Shown here: in pieces, positions 10,123 to 18,933 of the stretch
Layout: each line of letters starts with the position of its first letter
How positions within the stretch are numbered: the first letter of the stretch is position 1
NCBI GenBank assembly: GCA_039934375.1
Contig: JBDTMH010000001.1
Location: 1-64,000, forward strand
Direction: 5' to 3'
Origin: CAISIP01 sp039934375
Lineage (GTDB): Bacteria; Pseudomonadota; Gammaproteobacteria; Burkholderiales; Burkholderiaceae_C
DNA length: 64,000 nucleotides
Made by a program: the position numbers and the translations under genes
The notes under the pieces: model-generated
Databases searched by the model: none
Seen by the model: the letters and a program-made list of their open reading frames with translations, nothing else
Told to the model about the DNA's origin: nothing

Positions 10123-11186
10123 CGGATGCGGGTACGCGGGTCGAGCATTTTGTAGAGCAGGTCCGACAGCAGATTCAGGCCGATGAAGACCGAGCCTACG
10201 ACGATGGTGCCACCGAGCACCGCGTTCATGTCGGCGTTCTGCAGCGAGTTGGTGATGTACAGGCCCAGGCCGGGCCAGGCAAACACGGTTTCCGTGAGCA
10301 CCGAACCCTCGAGCAGTCCGGCATAAGACAACGCGACCACGGTGACCAGAGGCACCATCGCATTGCGCAGCGCGTGGCGCCAGATGATGCGGGTCTCGGA
10401 CAGGCCCTTGGCCCGCGCAGCAATCACGTATTCCTGTGCCAGTTCATTGAGCATGAACGAACGCGTCATGCGGCTGATGTAAGCCAGCGAAAAATATCCG
10501 AGCAACGAGGCCGGCAAGACCAGGTGCGACAACACGTTGCGAAACGCGTCCCACTGGCCCTGGCGCGCAGTGTCGAGCAGCAGAAAGCCGGACTCCAGCG
10601 TGACCGAATACTCATAGCTGACATCGATCCGCCCAGGCCCGGCGATCCAGCCCAGTTTGGCGTAGAACAGCACCAGACCCATCAGCCCGAGCCAGAAGAT
10701 CGGTACCGAATAACCCACCAGACCCATGACGCGCACGATCTGATCGACCAGACCACCCCGTCGCACCGCCGCCCACACACCCAGCGGCACACCGATGCCG
10801 GCGCCGATGATGATGCCCAGCGTGGCCAGCTCGATGGTCGCCGGGAAGGTGCGCTTGATGTCGGTCATCACCGGGTTGGACGTCAGCACCGAGGTGCCGA
10901 AATCACCCTTGGCGATTTTTTGCAGGTAGATGCCGAACTGGGTATACAGCGGCTTGTTCAGCCCCAACTCCTCGCGCACCCGCTGCACCACGTGTTCGGG
11001 TGCCCGGTCGCCGACGATGGCCAGTACCGGGTCGACCGGCATCACCCGGCCGATGAAAAACGTCACCGCGAGCAACCCCAGGTAGGTCAGGGCAATGACC
11101 CCCAGGAAGTTCACGCTGCTTTTGAGTGCGCTCTTCAAATAAGTGCCGCCCGACTTGGCGGGCGGCGACTGGCTCACAGCGTTCAA
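10119..11186 (-). CDS. Peptide ABC transporter permease (DppB/OppB type)
   Basis: A 355-residue permease of the DppB class with one N-terminal and several later membrane segments. The periplasmic LGLNKPLYTQFGIYLQKIAKGDFGTS region typical of DppB and the coupling loop RSFMLNELAQEYVIAARAKG are present. The apparent start is TTG at 11186; GTG 11177 is an alternative, and neither has a strong Shine-Dalgarno. The gene lies 21 bases downstream of the binding protein and overlaps the DppC-like gene by four bases. It is somewhat longer than many DppB proteins because of a hydrophilic N-terminal tail. Confidence 0.9.
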   Translation of the reverse strand: MNAVSQSPPAKSGGTYLKSALKSSVNFLGVIALTYLGLLAVTFFIGRVMPVDPVLAIVGDRAPEHVVQRVREELGLNKPLYTQFGIYLQKIAKGDFGTSVLTSNPVMTDIKRTFPATIELATLGIIIGAGIGVPLGVWAAVRRGGLVDQIVRVMGLVGYSVPIFWLGLMGLVLFYAKLGWIAGPGRIDVSYEYSVTLESGFLLLDTARQGQWDAFRNVLSHLVLPASLLGYFSLAYISRMTRSFMLNELAQEYVIAARAKGLSETRIIWRHALRNAMVPLVTVVALSYAGLLEGSVLTETVFAWPGLGLYITNSLQNADMNAVLGGTIVVGSVFIGLNLLSDLLYKMLDPRTRIR

Positions 11187-11207
11187 ACCGGAACTGCGAT
11201 TGCAGCC

Positions 11208-12806
11208 TTACTTGCTGACCTTGAACATGTAGGTCGTGTCGGAAGTCGGTCCCAGCGTGAGACCTTGCACATCGTTGCGCATAGCCGCAACTTCGGTCTG
11301 CTGGTACAGCATCACGAACGGGCTCGTGTTGCGGAACTCGGCCTGGATTTCCTCGTACATGGCCTTGCGTTTGCCGCCGTCGCGCTCGAGCACCGCCGCG
11401 TCGGTCTTTTTGGTCAGCTCCGGAATGTTCCAGGCATTGCGCCAGGCCAGCGGCTTGGATTTGGCGTCATCCGCGTTGTCGGGATTACGCGCAAACGTGT
11501 CAGCATTGGAATGCGGGTCCCAGTAGTCGGCACCCCACTGGCCGATATAGAGTTGATGCTGGCGTGCCCGGTACTTGGTCAGTGTCTGTTTGCCGTCACC
11601 GGGCAGGATCTCGATCTCGATGCCTGCGCGTTTGGCGGTTTGCTGGATCGCTTCGGTGATGCCCTGGACTGGTTGACTGGTGCGCATGTCAATCGTGATC
11701 TTGAAGCCGTTCGGATAACCCGCCTTGGCCAGCAGTGCCTTGGCTTTCTCGACGTCGAGCTTGTACGGGTTCACGGTGCTGGCGCCGAGCAGGCCGATTG
11801 GCAGGAAGTTCTGGTGCACGACACCGATGTCCTTGATCAGCGTCGCGCCGATGGCGTTGTAGTCGACCAGCCACTTGAACGCCTCGCGCACCTCGGGCTT
11901 GGCCAGGATCGCGTTTTTCTGGTTCAAGCTGATGTAATACACCGTTCCCTTGGGCGTCGACGTGGTCTTGACATCCTTGTTGCTGGCCATCGCGCTCAAG
12001 TCTTGCGGCGTGAGGTTGCGCGCGACGTCGGAGTCGCCCTTCTCCAGCATCAGGCGCTGGGTAGCCGACTCCTTGATGTGTCGGTAGATGACGCGCGCCA
12101 GCTTGGACTTTTCACCGTAATAGCTGTCGTTGCGCTCCAGCGCGATCACCTCGTTGGCACGCCATTCACGCAGCTTCATCGGGCCCGAGCCGGCATAGTT
12201 GGTCTTGAGCCAGCCATAACCCATGTCACCATTGACCTCCTTGGACACCAGCAGTTTCTTGTCGACGATGGCAGCAATGTTGGCGGTCAGGCAGTTGTAG
12301 ACAAAGGTCGGCGCATAGGCCTTGTCGACTTCCATCGTCAGCGACAGCGGACCGGTCTGCTTGATCTTGTCCTTGACGTTGTCCTTGGTCAATCCGAACT
12401 GGGTCAGGATGAAGGCCGGCGTCTTGTCGAGCAACACCGCGCGCTGCAGCGAGTACACCACGTCCTCCGCGCTCAAGGGGTTGCCAGAAGCGAATTTCAC
12501 GCCTGGGCGCAGTTCGAAGGTATAGGTTTTGCCATCGGATGAGACCGACCACTTGGTGGCGATGTCGGCCACCAGTTTGGACGGGTCGTTCACATCGATT
12601 CGCAGCAGCCGATCGTAGGTGTTGCCCATGATCTCGCCGGCCGAGATCTCGAACGACTCGCCCGGGTCCATCGTGATGATGTCGTCGATGGCCCAGGTCA
12701 CGACCAGCGTGTCCTTCGGCGTGGCGGCCAGCACCGAGGTGGCGGGCAACGCGAACGCGGTGGCGATGGCCAGTACGGCGGCAGTACGGATAAACAGGGT
12801 TTTCAA
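11208..12806 (-). CDS. Peptide ABC transporter substrate-binding protein (SBP family 5)
   Basis: A 532-residue periplasmic binding protein of the DppA/OppA family. Its signal peptide (MKTLFIRTAAVLAIATAFAL, then a VLA-AT cleavage site) is followed by the family 5 signature region, here WSVSSDGKTYTFELRPGVKF. It starts with TTG 12806, with AGGAG six bases upstream. It is the first gene of a likely operon of binding protein, two permeases, two ATPases and an M19 dipeptidase. This arrangement suggests uptake of di- or oligopeptides, although family 5 proteins also bind nickel, sugars or opines, so the exact ligand is open. The 282 bases upstream carry repeated palindromic motifs that may be operators. 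Confidence 0.93.
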   Translation of the reverse strand: MKTLFIRTAAVLAIATAFALPATSVLAATPKDTLVVTWAIDDIITMDPGESFEISAGEIMGNTYDRLLRIDVNDPSKLVADIATKWSVSSDGKTYTFELRPGVKFASGNPLSAEDVVYSLQRAVLLDKTPAFILTQFGLTKDNVKDKIKQTGPLSLTMEVDKAYAPTFVYNCLTANIAAIVDKKLLVSKEVNGDMGYGWLKTNYAGSGPMKLREWRANEVIALERNDSYYGEKSKLARVIYRHIKESATQRLMLEKGDSDVARNLTPQDLSAMASNKDVKTTSTPKGTVYYISLNQKNAILAKPEVREAFKWLVDYNAIGATLIKDIGVVHQNFLPIGLLGASTVNPYKLDVEKAKALLAKAGYPNGFKITIDMRTSQPVQGITEAIQQTAKRAGIEIEILPGDGKQTLTKYRARQHQLYIGQWGADYWDPHSNADTFARNPDNADDAKSKPLAWRNAWNIPELTKKTDAAVLERDGGKRKAMYEEIQAEFRNTSPFVMLYQQTEVAAMRNDVQGLTLGPTSDTTYMFKVSK

Positions 12807-12890
12807 GTGGCTCTCCTAAAAAGCGCGAATGCAGGGAAAAGTCAGGGTTGATGGTACCCCAGTAATGATGCAAAAAAGATAGCACCATTC

Positions 12891-12950
12891 TGGCGCGAGG
12901 CGCACCAACTCGGCGGTGGCGCACCAGGTCTGAGCGCAAATTCTGCGCCA
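12891..12950. promoter_or_regulatory. Cluster of TGGCGC/GCGCACCA palindromic motifs upstream of peptide transporter
   Basis: In the gap between the PLP enzyme and the transporter operon there are two partly symmetric sites: TGGCGC-gag-GCGCACCA at 12891-12907 and GGTG-gcg-CACC at 12915-12925. A further TGCGCCA half-site lies near 12944. They lie 85-145 bases upstream of the TTG start of the binding protein gene. The spacing and repetition are consistent with binding sites for a dimeric regulator, but no promoter elements could be fixed and the regulator is unknown. Confidence 0.3.
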
Positions 12951-13088
12951 ATGCCGGCGCCGCGCCATCGGGGTTTACCAGCGGGTAAAGAGCTGCAATT
13001 TGCGCGGTTTTCCGTTGGCACTGTGCCGCGCGAGTCGCCCGCCGCCGTTTGCCGACCAGATGGCCGCGTCGATGTCCCGGCGTCGGTG

Positions 13089-14543
13089 TCAGCGTTGCCG
13101 TCGCCCCACGTACCAACGTGCCAGCCGCTCGGCCAATGGCGGTGCTACGGCCGCAACCGTGTCGTCTGCGCTCGGCGCGCCGGTGCCGTGGTCTGACAGG
13201 TCGATCTCGCCGCCACCCGGGCGGTACAGATTGGCAAACATGTCGAGCACCCGCGACCTGACCATGCCGCGCAGCGGAATATGCGCCAGCATGCCGTAGG
13301 TCGCCGCTTCTCCGCTGTCGGCCAGCGAAGGGTCGGCGCGGACCGCGGCCACCGACGCCTGCAGGTCGCGCAGGTAGTCGTCGATCACAGCCAGGTGGCG
13401 CGCCGTGATCATCGCGTGCAGGCCGTCGGGCTTTTGCACGCGGTTGATCTGCCAGCCGCGCGCCTGCATCTGGTCGCCGACCGCGAAGATGTTGACGGCC
13501 TTGTCGCGCGCGCCATAGGCCAGCAACGGCCCGGTCGGCTGGCCGAGCACGCACAGCTCGGGCATGCCCTTGATGCCTGCGACCAGCTGGTCGAATGCCT
13601 GGCTGGTACGGGTTGCAAGCTCCCGGTATCCCGACACGCCGAAGTACTGCAGCGCTGCCCAGGCCGCGGAGTACGCGCCGCCAGGACGGGTGCCGAGCAG
13701 CGCAGCCGACGCAAATACCCCGCCGGGCCAGTCGGCCTGCACGAACATCTGGTGTTTGAGGATGTCCAGGCTGCGGTAGGTGATGGTCGATGCGCCCTTG
13801 GCGGCAAAGCCGTATTTGTGCACGTCGGCCGAGATCGACGTGACGCCGGGGACGCGGTAGTCCCAGGGCGGCAAGGCGATACCGTTCATCTCCATGAACG
13901 GCAGGATGAAGCCGCCGACACAGGCGTCCACATGCAGTGGCACGCCGCGGCGCTGTGCGACAGCGCCCATGGCCGCAATCGGGTCGATGCTGCCATGCGG
14001 ATATTCCGGCGCCGAGCCCAGCACCATCACGGTGTTGCGGTTGATCAGGCTGTCCAGCCGGCTGGCGTCGGCATGCAGCTGCGCGTCGAGCGGCAGCAAC
14101 CGGATGCGCACATCGAAATACTCCGATGCCTTGAACCAGGCCACATGTGCGGTGGGTGCGATCACCATTTCGGGGTTGCGCACGCCGCGCGCGGCACGTG
14201 CCATGTCGCGGTAGGTCTTGACGGCCAGCAGGCAGCTCTCGGTGCCACCGGACGTGACGACGCCGCAGACCTCGGGCGTTGCATGCAGCAGCGCAGCGGT
14301 GATCGCGATGATGTCGTTCTCGAAGCGCTTGAGGCTCTTGAACGCGGTCGGATTCAAGCCATTGGCCGAGGCGAAGGCCTGGTAGGCCTGGCCCAGGAAC
14401 GCGTCGAGATCGTCGTTCAGGTGGTAGACCAGGCTCCACAGGCGGCCGTCGCGGTAGGCCGGGTCGTTGGCGCCATAGTGGCGGAGTTGCGCCAGGATCT
14501 CCTGCGGGTCGCGCCCGTTCTCAGGCAGGCTGGTGCCGCGCAT
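13089..14543 (-). CDS. PLP-dependent group II decarboxylase / sphingosine-1-phosphate-lyase-like protein
   Basis: A 484-residue pyridoxal-phosphate enzyme. Lys243 in the SADVHKYGFAAKGAST segment is the expected Schiff-base residue. His133 (APTAHVAWFKA) should stack on the cofactor and Asp206 (HVDACVGGF) should bind its ring nitrogen. The DxHKYGxAxKG context and the overall arrangement (TSGGTES near 98-103) are closer to sphingosine-1-phosphate lyase than to glutamate decarboxylase. Start ATG 14543 has an excellent AGGAAGGAG six bases upstream and overlaps the MFS gene by 23 bases, so the two are probably co-translated. No membrane anchor is seen. Substrates could be phosphorylated long-chain bases or another amine precursor; this is not settled by sequence. 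Confidence 0.82.
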   Translation of the reverse strand: MRGTSLPENGRDPQEILAQLRHYGANDPAYRDGRLWSLVYHLNDDLDAFLGQAYQAFASANGLNPTAFKSLKRFENDIIAITAALLHATPEVCGVVTSGGTESCLLAVKTYRDMARAARGVRNPEMVIAPTAHVAWFKASEYFDVRIRLLPLDAQLHADASRLDSLINRNTVMVLGSAPEYPHGSIDPIAAMGAVAQRRGVPLHVDACVGGFILPFMEMNGIALPPWDYRVPGVTSISADVHKYGFAAKGASTITYRSLDILKHQMFVQADWPGGVFASAALLGTRPGGAYSAAWAALQYFGVSGYRELATRTSQAFDQLVAGIKGMPELCVLGQPTGPLLAYGARDKAVNIFAVGDQMQARGWQINRVQKPDGLHAMITARHLAVIDDYLRDLQASVAAVRADPSLADSGEAATYGMLAHIPLRGMVRSRVLDMFANLYRPGGGEIDLSDHGTGAPSADDTVAAVAPPLAERLARWYVGRRQR

Positions 14544-15768
14544 CGGTGACTCCTTCCTGCAAACGCCAGCTGAGCCAGAACGCCAGCACGGAGGCGACGG
14601 CGGCGGCGACCGCGATGCCCGACAAGGCCATCTCGAAGCTGCCGGTGCTGGAGACGATGGCACCCGGCACCATGGAGCCGACGACCCCGCCCACGATCAG
14701 ACTGATGCCGTTGTAGGTGCCGGTGGCAGCGCCCACGTCGCGGTCGCCGGCCAACTGCTGGATCGTCGCGTGCTCCTGGGCCTGAAATGCGCTCTGGCAG
14801 AACACCGCCAGCGCAAACAGCGCCACCATCGGTACCAGCGCCTGGGCCGGGATCGCGAACACCAGCGCCAGCGCGGCGCAGCCAAAGCCGATGGCTGCGA
14901 GCAACACGCGGCGCTGCAGCCGGTCGCCCAGCCAGGCAAGCGCCAGCGTGCCGACCACGCCTGCGCCGAACACGATGCTGATCGGCCAACCCAGTGCGGC
15001 AAAGTCGATTCCCTTGGCACGCACGAAATAGGTCGGCAACCAGCCCAGGATGCCGAAACCGCAGAACGCATTGAGTACACCCAGGCCCACATACAACCAG
15101 TAGTCGGGATTGCGCCGGTAGGCACCCACGAGGGCGGCTGCCGTGCGCGGGGCGGGTTTGCTATGCCGCACGAACAGCAGCACCAGCGGCAAGGCGATCA
15201 AAAGACCGGACGCCCCCACGATGACGAAGGCATTGCGCCAGCCCCAGTGCGTGATGATGGGCACGGTGATCCAGGCGCCGCCCGCCGTCGCAACGATGAT
15301 GCCGACGTTCCAGATCGCATTGGCCCGCGCACGCACCTGCTGCGGAAACAGCCGCGCCGTGATGACGCCCATCATCGGCACGTGCACCGACTCGGCCAGT
15401 CCCAGCAGCAACCGCAACGCCACCAGCATGGCCAGCGAACCGCCGAGCGGCCCCATGGCCATGCTGACGAGCGAGAACCCGATGATGACCAGCACCAGAC
15501 TGCGTTTGGCGCCGAAGCGCTCGGCCGGGCCGGCCAGCAGCAGTTGTGCCAGCCCGTAGGTCAGGAAAAACGCAGCCAGCAGGTACTGGCCATAGGCGCC
15601 GAGTTGCCGGTCGTCCCAATGCAGGTCCTGTGCCATGCGCGGCAGCGCGAACGCAATCACATTGCGGTCAAGGTAATGCACGATGAACGTCAGCGCAAAA
15701 ATCAGCGGGACGTGCCAGGGGAGTCGGGGGGTCGGGTCGCGCATGGGATTGCCGGTAGGTCGGCGCAT
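14521..15768 (-). CDS. MFS transporter
   Basis: A 415-residue major facilitator with about 12 membrane helices. MFS loop signatures are visible, for example LAGPAERFGAKRSLVL between helices 2 and 3 and WLGDRLQRRVLL in the second half. The N-terminal FALTFIVHYLDRNVIAFALP segment resembles anion/organic acid carriers (the ACS-like branch). It is the upstream partner of the sphingosine-phosphate-lyase-like gene, whose start lies within its last codons. A shared substrate is therefore likely, with the carrier supplying or exporting a compound for the PLP enzyme. The direction of transport cannot be told. Confidence 0.87.
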   Translation of the reverse strand: MRRPTGNPMRDPTPRLPWHVPLIFALTFIVHYLDRNVIAFALPRMAQDLHWDDRQLGAYGQYLLAAFFLTYGLAQLLLAGPAERFGAKRSLVLVIIGFSLVSMAMGPLGGSLAMLVALRLLLGLAESVHVPMMGVITARLFPQQVRARANAIWNVGIIVATAGGAWITVPIITHWGWRNAFVIVGASGLLIALPLVLLFVRHSKPAPRTAAALVGAYRRNPDYWLYVGLGVLNAFCGFGILGWLPTYFVRAKGIDFAALGWPISIVFGAGVVGTLALAWLGDRLQRRVLLAAIGFGCAALALVFAIPAQALVPMVALFALAVFCQSAFQAQEHATIQQLAGDRDVGAATGTYNGISLIVGGVVGSMVPGAIVSSTGSFEMALSGIAVAAAVASVLAFWLSWRLQEGVTDARHQPA

Positions 15769-15871
15769 ATTACGTCAGCGCGATCCGTATCCAGGGTCAC
15801 TTCGGCGCGCGGTCGCCGGTGCGACGCCATGATATGACATGAAACGTGCGGCCTGACGCAAAATCCGCCCC

Positions 15872-17698
15872 ATGCTCACCATTGAATCTCCGTTGCAGTC
15901 GCAGCTTGTGTGCTGGCAGGTCCGGCTCGGCGACCGGGTGCGCGCCGGCGACGTGCTGTTGATCCTGGAGGCGATGAAGATGGAGCATGAATTGCGTGCG
16001 CCGGTCGATGGCCGGGTGAACGCCGTGTTGTGCGAAGCCGGCGAGACGGTGGCGCAGGGTCAGGTGCTGCTGCAACTCGAGCCGCTGCCCGAGACGCTGG
16101 AGGCTGCGCCTGTGGATGCCGCTGCGCCCGCCGGCGTGGCCGAAGCGGTTCGCCCTGATCTGCAGCGGATCCTGGAGCGCCATGCGCTGACGCTGGACGC
16201 GAGCCGGCCGGCGGCGATGGACAAGCGCCACGCGCTCGGACTGCGCAGCGCGCGAGAGAACATCGAGGACCTCTGCGATGCCGGCAGCTTCCGTGAATAT
16301 GGCGCACTGGCCGTGGCGGCGCAGGCCACGCGGCGCGCTGCCGACGACCTGATGCGCAATACGCCGGCCGACGGCATGGTCACCGGCATGGCGCAGGTCA
16401 ATGGCGGCTTGTTCGGTGCCGGGCGCGCCGGCGCCGTGGTGCTGGCCTACGACGCCACCGTGCTGGCCGGAACCCAGGGCATGCGCAACCATCAGAAGAC
16501 CGACCGCATGCTCGGCATCGCGTTGCAGAACCGCTTGCCGGTGGTGTTGTTCGCGGAAGGTGGTGGCGGCCGCCCGGGCGATGTCGACATGCCGATCGTG
16601 GCCGGGCTGCATGTGGCGACCTTCGCCCGTTTCGCGCGCCTCAATGGCCGGGTGCCGGTGGTCGGTATCGTGGCCGGACGCTGTTTTGCCGGCAATGCCG
16701 CGTTGCTGGGTTGCTGCGACGTGGTGATTGCGACACGGGGCAGCAACATCGGCATGGGCGGGCCGGCCATGGTCGAAGGCGGTGGTCTGGGCGTGTTCCG
16801 CCCCGAGCAGATCGGGCCGTCCGATGTGCAGCACGGCAACGGGGTGATCGACGTGCTGGTCGACGACGAGGCCATGGCGGTGGCCCGGGCGCGCCAGTAT
16901 CTGGCCTTCTTTCAGGGGGCGCTGATGCAATGGACGGCGCCGGACGCGTTGGCGCTGCGCGAAGTGGTGCCGCAGAACCGGCTGCGTGTCTACGACAGTC
17001 TCGCGGCCTTGGCCGCCCTGGCGGATGACGACAGCCTGCTGGCGCTGCGCACCGGGTTCGGTGTCGGCATCCACACTGCGCTGGGACGTATCGAAGGCCG
17101 GCCGGCCGGCTTCCTGGTCAGCAACCCGCAACATCTGGGGGGCGCGATCGATGCCGATGCCGCCGACAAGGCGGCGCGTTTCATGCAGTTGTGCAACGCC
17201 CATGGCCTGCCCATCATCAGCCTGGTCGATACACCGGGTTTCATGGTCGGCCCGCAGGTCGAGGAACAGGCGCAGGTACGGCATGTGAGTCGTATGTTCA
17301 TCGCTGCAGCACATCTTCGTGTGCCGCTGCTCAGCGTGGTTCTGCGCAAGGCCTACGGCCTGGGCGCAATGGCCATGACCGGTGGCGGCTTTCATGTGCC
17401 GATGGGGATTGCAGCCTGGCCCAGTGCCGAATTCGGCGCCATGGGCCTGGAGGGCGCCGTGCGACTGGGTTACCGCAAGGAACTCGAAGCCGCGCCCGAA
17501 GGTGCAGCGCGCGACGCGTTGTTCCAGCGGCTGGTCGATCAACAATACGACAAGGGCAGCGCGGCCAACATGGCGGCCACACTGGAGATCGACGCGGTGA
17601 TCGACCCGGCGCAGACGCGCCAATGGATCGTGCAGGCACTACAGGCCGGCGCCTTGCGGCCGTTGCAGGCCACGACGCCGATGATCGACAGCTGGTAA
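15872..17698 (+). CDS. Biotinyl domain-carboxyltransferase fusion (acyl-CoA carboxylase subunit)
   Basis: A 608-residue protein. Residues 1-72 are a biotinyl-carrier domain with EAMKME, biotin attachment at Lys36. After a short Ala/Pro linker comes a full acyl-CoA carboxyltransferase with both N- and C-terminal crotonase-like halves (residues about 100-600; motifs EYGALAVAAQ, EGGGGRPGD, SLVDTPGFMVGPQVEE, RKAYGLGAMAM). It should transfer carboxyl groups from biotin to an acyl-CoA such as acetyl-, propionyl- or methylcrotonyl-CoA. The order, with carrier at the N-terminus of the transferase, is unusual. A biotin carboxylase must be supplied from elsewhere, as none is in the window. It is followed 48 bases later by an aminotransferase. 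Confidence 0.87.
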   Translation: MLTIESPLQSQLVCWQVRLGDRVRAGDVLLILEAMKMEHELRAPVDGRVNAVLCEAGETVAQGQVLLQLEPLPETLEAAPVDAAAPAGVAEAVRPDLQRILERHALTLDASRPAAMDKRHALGLRSARENIEDLCDAGSFREYGALAVAAQATRRAADDLMRNTPADGMVTGMAQVNGGLFGAGRAGAVVLAYDATVLAGTQGMRNHQKTDRMLGIALQNRLPVVLFAEGGGGRPGDVDMPIVAGLHVATFARFARLNGRVPVVGIVAGRCFAGNAALLGCCDVVIATRGSNIGMGGPAMVEGGGLGVFRPEQIGPSDVQHGNGVIDVLVDDEAMAVARARQYLAFFQGALMQWTAPDALALREVVPQNRLRVYDSLAALAALADDDSLLALRTGFGVGIHTALGRIEGRPAGFLVSNPQHLGGAIDADAADKAARFMQLCNAHGLPIISLVDTPGFMVGPQVEEQAQVRHVSRMFIAAAHLRVPLLSVVLRKAYGLGAMAMTGGGFHVPMGIAAWPSAEFGAMGLEGAVRLGYRKELEAAPEGAARDALFQRLVDQQYDKGSAANMAATLEIDAVIDPAQTRQWIVQALQAGALRPLQATTPMIDSW

Positions 17699-17746
17699 GG
17701 CTGTTGCCAGTCTGCCAAAATGGTTCTTTACACCAAGGAGATAACC

Positions 17747-18916
17747 ATGCCCGGACTGTTGCCCCATGTTGACCCCAAAGGCTTGCTCGAATTCTCGGTT
17801 GTCTATACTGACCGCGCGCTGAACCACATGTCCGGCAGCTTCCAGGGTGTCATGCGCGATATCTCCGGCGTGCTCAAGGAGGTCTACAACGCGCATGCGG
17901 CGGTGATCGTTCCCGGCAGCGGCACCTTCGGCATGGAGGCGGTCGCGCGCCAGTTCGCCACCGGCCAGAAGGTGCTGGTGATCCGCAACGGCTGGTTCAG
18001 CTACCGCTGGACCCAGATCTTCGACATGGGTTCGATTCCGTCCGAGGCTATCGTGCTCAAGGCGCGCCGCGTCGGGGCCGGCAAACAGGCGCCGTTTGCG
18101 CCGGTGCCGGTTGACGATGTCGTGGCCAGCATCCGCCAGCACAAGCCAGCGGTGGTGTTTGCGCCGCACGTGGAAACCTCCTCCGGCATGATGTTGCCGA
18201 ACGACTACCTGCGTGCCGTCGCCGACGCGGTGCACGAAGTCGGGGGTCTGTTCGTGCTGGACTGCATTGCGTCCGGCACGATCTGGATCGACATGGTGGC
18301 CTGCGGCATCGACGTGCTGGTCAGTGCGCCGCAAAAAGGCTGGAGCAGTTCGCCTTGTTGCGCCATGGTGATGCTGAGCAAACTGGCGCGCGAGCGGATC
18401 GATTCCACCACCAGCACCAGCTTTGCCTGCGACCTGCGCAAGTGGCTGCAGATCATGGAGGCCTACGAGGGGGGCGGCCATGCCTATCACGCCACCCTGC
18501 CCACCGACGCGCTGGCCCAATTGCGTGACGTGATGCACGAGACCCGTGCCTACGGCTTTGCCAAGGTTCACGCCGAACAGCAGGCGCTGGGCGATGCGGT
18601 GCGTGCGTTGCTGGAGCGGCACGGTTTCCCCAGCGTGGCTGCCAAGGGTTTCCAGGCGCCCGGTGTGGTCGTCAGCTACACCGAGGATCCAGGCATCCAG
18701 TCGAGCAAGAAGTTCCTGGGACTGGGTTTGCAGACGGCCGCCGGCGTGCCCCTGCAATGCGACGAAGGCCCCGATTTCCAGAGTTTTCGCATTGGCTTGT
18801 TCGGTCTGGAAAAGTTGCACGATATCGACCGCACGGTTGCGCATCTGCAGGCGGCGCTGACGAAACTGGCGCCGTTGGCCGCGGCCGACGCACCGCAGGC
18901 GGCGCTGCAATCCTGA
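17747..18916 (+). CDS. Class V aminotransferase (alanine-glyoxylate aminotransferase-like)
   Basis: A 389-residue PLP-dependent aminotransferase of class V. Key parts are the glycine-rich PGSGTFGMEA region near 56-65, FVLDCIASG with the cofactor-binding Asp172, and SAPQKGWSS with the Schiff-base Lys197. Family members include alanine-glyoxylate, serine-pyruvate and 2-aminoethylphosphonate aminotransferases; the amino donor here is not certain. Start ATG 17747 is chosen because AAGGAG lies six bases upstream; an in-frame ATG at 17720 lacks this. It follows the carboxylase subunit on the same strand and may be cotranscribed with it and the Lon-domain gene. It should act in the cytosol. Confidence 0.85.
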   Translation: MPGLLPHVDPKGLLEFSVVYTDRALNHMSGSFQGVMRDISGVLKEVYNAHAAVIVPGSGTFGMEAVARQFATGQKVLVIRNGWFSYRWTQIFDMGSIPSEAIVLKARRVGAGKQAPFAPVPVDDVVASIRQHKPAVVFAPHVETSSGMMLPNDYLRAVADAVHEVGGLFVLDCIASGTIWIDMVACGIDVLVSAPQKGWSSSPCCAMVMLSKLARERIDSTTSTSFACDLRKWLQIMEAYEGGGHAYHATLPTDALAQLRDVMHETRAYGFAKVHAEQQALGDAVRALLERHGFPSVAAKGFQAPGVVVSYTEDPGIQSSKKFLGLGLQTAAGVPLQCDEGPDFQSFRIGLFGLEKLHDIDRTVAHLQAALTKLAPLAAADAPQAALQS

Positions 18917-18933
18917 AACCGCCGCCTGCATCG

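Noticed and set aside
10098..12542. An 814-residue open frame on the plus strand
   Set aside because: It runs antisense across the permease and binding-protein genes and shows no protein family features.
12855..12890. A possible sigma-54 promoter upstream of the peptide transporter
   Set aside because: The GG and GC elements on the minus strand are 13 bases apart instead of the required 10.
12226..14439. A 737-residue open frame on the minus strand in another phase
   Set aside because: It overlaps the PLP enzyme and the binding protein, both of which have catalytic or signal features in their own frames.
15797..17623. A 608-residue open frame on the minus strand
   Set aside because: It is antisense to the biotinyl/carboxyltransferase gene, is His/Arg/Gln-rich without any domain, and arises from GC-rich third positions of the real gene.
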